A DNA stretch of 64,000 nucleotides, taken from Macrostomum hystrix (Eukaryota; Platyhelminthes; Macrostomidae). Made by a program: the position numbers and the translations under genes. Shown here one piece after another: positions 23,301-34,900 of the stretch (positions are counted from its first letter, which is position 1; each line of letters begins with the position of its first letter). A model generated the notes under the pieces. That model was given only the letters and a program-made list of their open reading frames with translations, searched no databases and was not told the origin of the DNA. The stretch lies in NCBI GenBank assembly GCA_950097015.1, contig CATNEN010000039.1, positions 13,176,501 through 13,240,500 on the forward strand, in the 5' to 3' direction.

Positions 23301-26300
23301 GGCATTGCGTCGGCCACCAACAGTTGAAACATGGTCAGCGACAGCATGATTGTCACGCCTATAGCCAATGCGAGGTACGCGTTTTTTAACCATTTCGTTT
23401 TTTTACCATGCTGAAGATGCTTCTTGTAGAAACATATTTTCAATAGAAAAATTACGAGGTAGATAGATGAACATGCAGTGCATTCAACAACTAGATTAAC
23501 AATCAAAGTGCTTAACTCTGGTGCCGAAGATAGTTAGGTTAAAATCAACGGCTGGACAATATGTATCGAAAAAGCTAAGCTAGTCGAATCCTCGCAATCA
23601 TATTCGGGCTGCTGAATATGAAGCTTTAAGAATATGAGAGATAAGACACGGGAGAGATGAGACAGAGGAGAGATGAGACAGAGGAGAGATGAGACAGGGG
23701 AGAGATGAGACAATGGGGAGAGATGAGACACGGGAGAGATGAGACAGAGGAGAGATGAGACACGGGAGAGATGAGACAAGGGAGAGATGAGACAAGGGAG
23801 AGATGAGACAAGGGAGAGATGAGACAGAGGAGGAGAGATGAGACAAGTGGGAGAGATGAGACAAGGGGGAGAGATGAGACAGACAAGAGACGAGACAGTC
23901 AAGAGACGAGACAGTCAAGAGATGAGACAAGGGAGAGATGAGACAGAGGAGGAGAGATGAGACAAGTGGGAGAGATGAGACAAGGGGGAGAGATGAGACA
24001 GACAAGAGACGAGACAGTCAAGAGACGAGACAGTCAAGAGATGAGACAAGGGAGAGATGAGACAGAGGAGGAGAGATGAGACAAGTGGGAGAGATGAGAC
24101 AAGTGGGAGAGATGAGACAGAGGAGGAGAGATGAGACAATGGGGAGAGATGAGACACGGGAGAGATGAGACAGAGGAGAGATGAGACACGGGAGAGATGA
24201 GACAAGGGAGAGATGAGACAAGGGAGAGATGAGACAAGGGAGAGATGAGACAAGTGGGAGAGATGAGACAAGGGGGAGAGATGAGACAGACAAGAGACGA
24301 GACAGTCAAGAGACGAGACAGTCAAGAGATGAGACAAGGGAGAGATGAGACAGAGGAGGAGAGATGAGACAAGTGGGAGAGATGAGACAAGTGGGAGAGA
24401 TGAGACAGAGGAGGAGAGATGAGACAAGTGGGAGAGATGAGACAAGTGGGAGAGATGAGACAGAGGAGGAGAGATGAGACAAGTGGGAGAGATGAGACAA
24501 AGGGGAGAGATGAGACAGACAAGAGACGAGACAGCCAAGAGATGCGACAGTCAAGATATGAGACAGGCGAGTTGGAAGGGACCAGTGTCAGAGGTTGCCG
24601 AACCCAGTTTTAGGTGATGGATGAGTGATGGATTATCAGAGAATATTTTGAAGTGGATGGTGCACGCACCCAGTGAGATTTTCTCTCCAGCATCCGGCGG
24701 TAGGATGAAGGTGAGCAGCGCCATAGACGAGATGAGCACACAGGGGATGATGAGGTTAAATCCATAATAGAGTGTCCGCCTACGAATGCGAATCTGGTAG
24801 CGCAGATCAATGAACGGGTGCGGACAGCAGTCGTAGATGATGGCGGACCGTTCGCAAGGCATGCCTGCAACAATTGTTTTGTTTTTCTATCGAGGCCTTT
24901 CAAATAATTAACGATTTCTACATTTTAATTATTGATTTCTTTATCTATTAAAGTTATCGCCAGTTTAACGAATTTGGAGTTAAATAATTATTAAAGCTAG
25001 TGTTTCATTAAGCTTTGGATTTCCTATTGATAGGTCTGACAGATCGTTGAATATCTTGACGATGCGGATATTCTGGATTTCCATGGCGATTGGTTGAGCA
25101 GCTTAGGAGATTCAGAGAAAACTGAAACTTTTGGGGTGAGTACAACTGATGTAAGGTGAGATTTAAATCTTGGTTTCGAGAATGATATTTGCCAAATAAT
25201 TTTTTAAGCATTAAAAACAGCATGCTAGCTAGACCATGCATGAACTAGATGTGACAAATAGTACAATGAACAGTGATTGTAAGTGCTCATCAAGCAGATA
25301 CCAGCAAAATCATGCAAATTTCCAGCATGCCAAAATAGACAAGGTTGCACTAGGGTGGTGATTCTAATAGGTTATTTTAGTGTTGCAAAGTAATAAATAA
25401 TAACCAACACCTAGTAGGTACATGGTGCTTTAGAGCAGTGACGAAAGTACACGCATTACAGATTGTGATAAATTAGCAAACAATGATTTCCTATATTCAT
25501 TAAAACATTTTATAACCATGCGCGCATTCGTTTCGGGATCATTTCCACCAAGACTTCTTTAAACAAAGACTTCTTTTAACGAAGAATTTCAGCAACTAAT
25601 TCGGCCCGGCCTTACCAAAGCTGACCTTCTCGCCAGCGTCTGGTGGGATTATGAAGCTGAGAAGTGCCAGGCAAGCCAAGAATGAACAGGGGGCTATCAA
25701 ATTGAAAATGTAATACAATTTTCTGCGCCGGATGCGCAGAAAGAATTCTAGGTCAATGAATGGGTAGGGACAGCAGTCGTACAGGTTGCTGTGACGGATG
25801 CCCGGCACCTCTGGAACATTGTTGTCGACGCGAATGAGGCAATTAGGTGAAACTTTTTGTTACAAAATACGAGTAACTTTGGAGTTTATCTGCATTTTTG
25901 AAGACAACTAAACTAAGGGGATGGAGTGTCGGAATTTAAGGTTGGTGGTTCGATTTCCGTCTACACCGGATAATAATACCATTAATTTTAGGAGGGTTGC
26001 GGGCAATGACGCAGCATTTAGTGACACTAGACCCGCAGCCAGCGAGGAGGCAAAACTGACTGCTGAGCACACACACACACAGATACCGTACGCAGGCATA
26101 CGCTAACACAGGTGTGTACATCTGGCCTGACTTTCTCATCGTCAGGAAGTTTACACTCTCACTGTGTCTTGGAGGTTGGCCCTCAAGGGGTGTAAATCGC
26201 ATGACAAGCTCCCAAGCCTTCTCTCTGCGGCTGCGCCCGAAATAAATGTGGCCTCACCGCGGAATCGAGCTCTGGGATCTTTGTGCGAGAGACAAACGCG

Positions 26301-29300
26301 TTAACCGCTCTGCCACTGACCCCCCTGTCTCCACTGGAACAATTTGTGTCCGCTAGCAAAACACACTTAACTCTGCATTGCTTCAGTTCACCCAGCTGTT
26401 AAATGGCTATCATCTTCAGCTGGGGTAATTGAGGGCGGGTGTGGCGTTCCCACAGTCCATGGACTGAACAGTCGTACGCAGCCTTCAGATGTAATCAATT
26501 CTAATCACTGATAAGACAGAAAGAAAACAGCGTTTCATTTCCCCGAAATTTCTAGAGCCGAGGATAGTAAAGGAGATTAGAAATATCGGTTTTGATAAAA
26601 ATACAAATTTTCAATTAACTGAAACACAAATTAACCCTGTTCCATTTTTTGTTAGTCCATTCAACAACAAGACGATGTTTAGTTTTAGATGTTTTAGAAA
26701 TGGACAGGAAAATTTGTTCAAACGTAAACCTGAAATTTCACTGCCCAAACAAGCTCAAACACGACTCTTTCACTACTCAGCTTCTAAAATCTGATTAATA
26801 ATTCAAATCTGATCGACCAAGTTGTTCCATGTCAAGATTCGATCCGACGGACTTCGAGAAAAACGGTTCGCAGGATTAGCCAACAGGTACGTCAGTTCAT
26901 CGATCAACAGTGCATGCCTGCTGCTCAGCCAAAAATGATTGATTGATTATGGAACAGATGTGACAGCAACACGTTGGGTTTCGATGACGAAAGCAGCTTT
27001 AAATAAAAAATTTTTTCAGAAAACGTCGACAATCAGATTGACATGTCAGAGTGTTAGACTGATCGAATAGATTAATCGAAGTTGGGATGTTGTAAACTGC
27101 CAACAAGCTGTCTAATTATTTATCTTAGTCCAATAAAAAAACGGCACGCGATATTTCAACCTGACCATAATGGAAGTCAACATGGACTGCAGACTTCGAT
27201 TTTACGAGTGTACTATTAAACGGATCATTGCACTGGGATATTCAGACACGGCACACCTGTAGAACACACCTTGTACAGTTCATTATTTGGAATGAAAGTA
27301 TGAAAGTAAAGTTTCAGATAGACTATTCGAGTTTTTATTGCACTGTGGCCCGGTTGCAAATTAAACTTTTATTACTGGGTCGGATGTTTCATGATGATTT
27401 ATAATAATGTATGTAATAATGATGCTGTATGATATTCCCGTCCGTGAAGTTTCATGAAACTTTCATAAAAAACTGTCAGTACTTCTTTATGAACATAGAA
27501 ACCAAAAGGTGTTTTACAGAATAAATGATAAAAAGACTAGAATCAAACCTTCCAGACTCCACTCTCCGCTCGGTACATAATTTGAGATGTCACCCTCGCC
27601 ATTCACTGAGCAGTTCAACGGATCATTGAGCCGCAGCTCAGTAGTGCTAAGGCTCTCATTGCTGCACTTGAACCTCAGATCAACCGTGCCACCATCGTAG
27701 GTCCAGGAGCCGAATTTCAGTTTGCAAACCTGCGTGTCGAATGGAAACCAGGTGATGTCGATTTTGCAGGTAGAGCGGAACATGCCGGGCGGTACAAACG
27801 ACATGGAGCCGGTGTGGTCGATCACAACGTTCGTTGGATACGTGGCGTCGAATTTCTCATCCGCACTGTGGTTTAAAACAAATATTTAGAGACGAGAACT
27901 TCCACTGATTGAGATCTGTTCATGCACGTGAAATTCTAGACTTTTTTATCAGAAGCGTTAATGCGACTTCGCTGTCAAGCTTCGGATAACACATCTAGCT
28001 CGTACAATGCCAAGTTTAGGCACATCCGACATTGCTGCTGATTTTAAGTTCCACATAATGTAATTCGCTATGTTACATATTATATTATAATTGCTGGAGG
28101 GCTGCGTGAAATGACATCATTTGGGGACACTAGACCAGCAGCCAGAAAGGAGACAAGTCTGCCCATTTTGCTGACTGCTGAGCGCACACGCGTACAGATA
28201 CGGTTCGCAGGCATACGTTCACACAGGTGTGTACATCTGGCCTGACTTTCTCATCGTCAGGCAGTGTACACTCTCACTGTGCCTTGGAGGTTGGCCCTCA
28301 AGGGTGTAAATTGCACGACAAGCCCCCAAGCCTTCTCTCCGCGGCTGCGCCCGAAATAAATGGGGCCTCGCCGCGGAATCGAGCTCTGGGACCTTGGTGC
28401 GAGAGGCAAACGCGTTAACCGCTCTGCCACCGCTAATTAGCAAGGTTTATCACAACTTGCCTGTTATACAGAAGAATGTCGGGCTTCCATACACGCTTGG
28501 GATCAACGTTGATCTTCTTGACGCCGCCATACTCTTCCGGATTCCACACGAAGTGGTAATCCGTCCAGCTCTGAAATTAATTTATTATAGTATTTTAAAG
28601 CCTTAAGGCCGGTAGTTGTAGCGTGCCTTCTGCTTCGATAAAATCTTTAAAACCCTTCAAGGTTGTGAATATAAAAAATTACAAGTTGATAAAGAGACCT
28701 TGCAAAGACTACATTTAAATTTAATATTGTAAAATGATTACAACGAGATTTAAGCGAACCATTTAGTACGACTAGGAATTTGCAAGTAGCTCGAAATTTA
28801 GCTTTAGCAAAAACTGCAGCGTTCTAAGATTGGACAAACTATATAGAACTTTTCTTTAAGAAAATTCCTTGGTGTTAAAACGGTTAACGCGTTTGCCTCT
28901 CGCACCACGGTCCCTAAGTTCGATTCCACGGCGAGGCCACATTTATTTGGGGCGCAGCCGCGGAGAGAAGGCTTGGGGGCTTGTCGTGCAATTTACGCCC
29001 TTGAGGGCCAACCTCCGAGGCACAGTGAGAGTGTACACTGCCTGACGATGAGAAAGTCAGGCCAGATGTACACACCTGTGTCAGCGTGTGCCTACGTACG
29101 GTATCTGAGTGCGTGTGTGCTCAGGAGCCAGCGAAATGGGCAGAACTGCCTCCTCGCTGGCTGCGGGTCTGGTGTCACCAAATGATGGGTGACATTTGAA
29201 TTGTAAAAACTGAGTAAATTTTACTGTAAAGTAAACTGTAAAGGCGTATTGGAAAACAAAATGCAACATTATAGTGTTTGTTGTGGCAGTTGCCTACTCG

Positions 29301-31091
29301 CTAAAGGGTTTCACATAGAAATACATTTTTGCGCGAAAAAACTCTTCTGATGGAAGCGGTGGGGTGCAGGGTAAAACTCGGATTTTTACGAAAAACAACA
29401 TTAAGAAGACGAAACCATTCATAAAGTATACTTTTAGCGACAGTCACTTCATTATTTATCATTACTTACTAAATTTTAATAATAAAAATGGTAACTTTAG
29501 TAAGCGCAGAACAGAAGTGGATAAATATTCATTGCATAGTGATTGCAGCAAACTCACCAGATCCAACCAGATGTTAGCAAACAGTATCTGGTTTTTCTCA
29601 TCCTACATTATTTGGATAAAGGACAAGGATGCAAGGTTTGGATTAGCATGCTGTAGTAAGGTTAGAATATATGGTTTTAGTAAATTCAGCAGCAACAGAC
29701 ACTTGACAACCGACAGAATGGGGGAAAATGGTAGGTTAAACGCCTAAAATTCTGTTCCTAAGCAGCCGAGAAACAAACTATAATATTGGTTTTGATTCAG
29801 TTCTGTAGTTTTGTGAATCGAATATTAACTCTGAGGCAAACATGACAGGTTAGCAATGCAGTGGCTTTAGATAAAACAAATATAGACTGAAGTTCTGTGT
29901 GTCCAATATACTTTTAATAGGTGTCGTGCAGGTAAAATGCGAGCCAAATATAGCCATAATGGGTTGCTAAATATTGTTTTGTCCCAAAGGGAAGAACGAC
30001 CTGAATGATTTCTGCCTCGCTCCCAATAGTACAGAAGGGAGTTAAGAAAGGGATCAATATGACGATTTCGATGTTTTTTTTTATTGTAAAAGCAACATCA
30101 TGCTATTGTTTTATCATGATGCAAATCCGAATATAGCAAATGGGATTCTAAGCATCAGATAGAGCAGGGGTCGGCAAACTCCGGCCCGCGGGCCAGATGC
30201 GGCCCTCGAAGCTCCCAAATCCGGCCCGTTGCCCCTTCTGACATCTACAGTGTCCTGTTTCATCTCTCTCGTATCTAATCTCTCCCGTGTCTCATCTCTC
30301 CCGTGTCTAATCTCTCCCGTGTCTAATCTCTCCCGTGTCTCATCTCTCCCGTGTCTCATCTCTCCCGCGTCTCATCTCTCCCGTGTCTCATCTCTCCCGT
30401 ATCTAATCTCTCCCGTATCTTATCTCTCCCGTGTCATATCTCTCCCGTGTCTCTTCTCTCCTGTGTCTCATCTATCCCCTATCTCATATTTATACATTCA
30501 ATGCGGCCCGCTGTCGTCTTTTAGGCTCTCTCTTTGGCCCGCCAGCAAATAAGTTTGCCTACCCCTGAGATAGAGAATTTGGTGGCTAATTTATCTATGC
30601 AAGGCTTGGATCACTCAAAGGAACGCACCAAACAGACTCAGATTTAGTGACCAAACGAAAAATGGTGATCAAGACTAGTGGACTTGCACAATTCTATTAT
30701 AGAGCAAAAAAGCAATTTATGACGAACGAATTGACCACAACGCACTGTGTCCAGCCACATGTTGGTGTAAATTATCTGCAATCTTTCGTCCTTTGAATAA
30801 TTGATGGATAGGTGCGAATAACAGGTATTTTACATTGTTCAAGCAAATCTGACCAGGTTATGTAAACAATAACAAATCACAAACAAGAAGATGAGCTAGA
30901 AAAATATTAGCAATACTGTTTTGGGGCTTATATAAACATTCTTTCACTTATTTCCAATTTCCAACCTATCTATCCATCTATCTATCTATCTAACTATCCA
31001 TCTATCTATCTATCTATCTATCAATCTATCTATCAATCTATCAATCTATCAATCTATCAATCAATCTATCTATCTATCAATCTATCTATCC

Positions 31092-31130
<39 letters not shown>

Positions 31131-31195
31131 AATCTATCAATCTATCTATCAATCTATCTATCTATCAATCTATCTATCAATCTATCAATCTATCA

Positions 31196-31226
<31 letters not shown>

Positions 31227-31347
31227 CATCTATCTATCTATCTATCTATCTATCCATTTATCTATCTATCTATCTATCAATCTATCTATCAATCTATCAA
31301 TCTATCAATCTATCAATCAATCTATCTATCTATCAATCTATCTATCC

Positions 31348-31394
<47 letters not shown>

Positions 31395-31551
31395 AATCAA
31401 TCTATCTATCTATCAATCTATCTATCAATCTATCTATCTATCAATCTATCAATCTATCAATCTATCTATCTATCTATCTATCAATCTATCTATCAATCTA
31501 TCAATCTATCAATCTATCAATCAATCTATCTATCTATCAATCTATCTATCC

Positions 31552-31590
<39 letters not shown>

Positions 31591-31723
31591 AATCTATCAA
31601 TCAATCTATCTATCTATCAATCTATCTATCAATCTATCTATCTATCAATCTATCAATCTATCAATCTATCTATCTATCTATCTATCTATCAATCTATCAA
31701 TCTATCAATCTATCAATCTATCA

Positions 31724-31770
<47 letters not shown>

Positions 31771-31835
31771 CATCTATCTATCTATCTATCAATCTATCTA
31801 TCTATCTATCAATCTATCAATCTATCAATCTATCA

Positions 31836-31917
<82 letters not shown>

Positions 31918-34900
31918 AACATTGGCAGCATGCCCACATCACATCCTACTGTGTCCCTTATTACCCAGCGCCATACTTGGAATCCGCAAATTCAGTCATA
32001 AGCTTATGGGATGAAATTCTAGACTGAGGAGAGTGCGGACTCGGAGTCGGAGCACGCTGCTGCGAAGCAAAAAAATATCCCTCAAGGAATTGCTGCTTCC
32101 AGCCCACTTTGCCCTGCAACTCCACCCCAATGCCCCTGTCTCTCCAGTCTGTCCCGCGACCTCAATTTCACCTTCGTCTTGTGTTGCACATTTCTCTCAG
32201 ACCAGGCAGCTGCGGCGACTAACTCAAGCTTTGCTTCTCAACGGTTTGGTCAGCGGGAGCCGAAGGCACGTGGCTGCTCTACCAAACTTCCTATGTTGAT
32301 TCTTTTGCCCGAGTTGCATCCGCTAACCCAGTGGTTAAATAGTGAGGACGCGTTGGGCTGCAGAATACAAATATTTAAGGTGAGACTCCACAGCTTGACT
32401 AGCAGTAAGAATATAATACTGTCGCCATGTCACTTCAAGGCTATAAGCGAAAATTCGTGACGTAAGACTGGAGAGAGATGAGAGAGATAAGACAGGGACA
32501 GGTAAGACACGGGAGAGATGAGACACGGGAGAGATGATACAGCGTGAGAGATGAGACACGAGAGAGATGAGACAAGGAAGAGGTAAGACACGGGAGATAT
32601 GAGACAGTGAGATATGAGACAGGGAGATATGAGACAGGTAGAGATGAGACAGATTGGAGATAAGACAGGGAGAGATAAGACAGGGAGAGATGAGACAGGG
32701 AGAGATGAGACAGGGAGAGATGAGACACGGGAGAGATGAGACAAGGGAGAGATGAGACACGAGAGAGATGAGACAAGGAGGGATGAGACAGGGAGAGATG
32801 AGACAGGGAGAGATGAGACAAGGAGATATGAGACAGGCAGATGTGAGACAGGAGGAGATGAGACAGATTGGAGATGAGACAGGGAGAGATAAGACAGGGA
32901 GAGATGAGGCAGGGGAGAGATAAGACAGGGAGACATCAGTTGTTACCAGCTGTCAGTAGAACTGCCGCCGCACTCACCACGTCAATGATCTGCTGCAGCG
33001 AGACTTTGAACCAGACGTAGAGTACTTCGGTCTCGTTCTGCACTGGTCGCTCCATCGGGTTGTGCTTCCGCTCGCCTTCGCCCTCGAATAGGCGCTGCAG
33101 CAGCCGCTTCTCGTGTCGACCACCGAGGCAGCCTGTTCAAAGATAATTGAGTCGATTAATTTAGGTCGATGAATATTGATTTGGTGACAGGCATTGATTA
33201 GAGTGACAAACTCTGATAAGAGTGACAGAATGTTTAGAGTGACAGAATGTTTAGAGTGACAGACTCTGATTAAAGTGACAGACTGTTTAGAGTGACAGAC
33301 TGTTTAGAGTGACAGAATGTTTAGAGTGACAGACTCTGATTAGAGTGACAGACTGTTTAGAGTGACAGAATGTTTAGAGTGACAGACTCTGGTTAGAGTG
33401 ACAGACTCTGGTTAGAGTGACAGACTGTTTAGAGTGACAGACTCTGGTTAGAGTGACAGACTGTTTAGAGTGACAGACTCTGGTTTGAGTGACAGACTGT
33501 TTAAAGTGACAGACTCTAATCAGAGTGACAGACTCTGATCAGAGTGACAGACTGTTTAGAGTGACAGACTCTGGTTAGAGTGACAGACTGTTTAGAGTGA
33601 CAGACTCTGGTTAGAGTGACAGACTGTTTAGAGTGACAGACTCTGGTTAGAGTGACAGACTGTTTAGAGTGACAGACTCTGGTTAGAGTGACAGACTGTT
33701 TAGAGTGACAGACTCTAATCAGAGTGACAGACTCTGATCAGAGTGACAGACTGTTTAGAGTGACAGACTCTAATCAGAGTGACAGACACGGTTTAGAGTG
33801 ACAGACACGGTTTAGAGTGACAGACACGGTTTAGAGTGACAGACACGGTTTAGAGTGACAGACACGGTTTAGAGTGACAGACACGGTTTAGAGTGACAGA
33901 CACGGTTTAGAGTGACAGACACGGTTTAGAGTGACTGGCAGTGTTTTTATTTATCTCTTAGCGAAAGCAGATCTTGCTTCTATCAGAAACCTAATTTTAC
34001 AATCGCGCATCCCTTTAAGGGAATAAGTCAGCCTTTCCTACACACTTCCTCTCGTGCAACTTTCATCGCAATATCGCTAAAATAATTTTTCTGATCCTTG
34101 CAGTAGGGAAAACATGAATTGGAATTGCTGCAGCACCGAATTGAGAATTCTACTATAATAAACTAGGTTTTTAATTCACCGCCTAAGGTGTGCATAATGC
34201 TATGCAAGGAAAACTGTAGCTAGATCGGCCTAAAAGAGATCGATATAAAAAATATTGATCAACAAAAGCGTTTCTCAAAGCATTTGGGCTAGCATCATCA
34301 AATAGTGGTGTTAGGAGGCAGACACTGAAGATCTAGCAGGAGATTAGCCTGGCGTGACGGACACTGTTGAATGGAGTCTGTTACAGCTCTACTTCATCCT
34401 GATCTCAAAGCTTTCACCAGTTTCAAACCAGCTACCAAGCCATACAGACAAGTATCTATTTTTCCTCTGGCCTGAAAGAAATACTATTTTTCTTCCATTT
34501 TTTCTTATCTCTTATCGCTTGCGTGGAAGCGATATTTGAGTCTAAAACAGGAACTCATCGTTTTCTGTCACATCAACGTCCGAGTGTGATCTCACACTGT
34601 TAGACAACTGGGCCGAAGTTGTATTGTTAAATAGAATTTTAACGGTAATAATCACCGTCAGGGACTGGTTACTAACCATTTTAATCGACATTTTTTAATG
34701 CAAAATGGTTTGCAAAGATCAATCAATCAGTCTATCAACCTCAATCTACTATTCTATCAATATCAATCTACTAGTCTATCAATATCAATCTACCATTCTA
34801 TCAATCTCAACCTACCAGTCTATCAATCTCAATCTACTAGTCTATCAATATCAATCTACCATTCTATCAATCTCAATCTACTAGTCTATCAATATCAATC

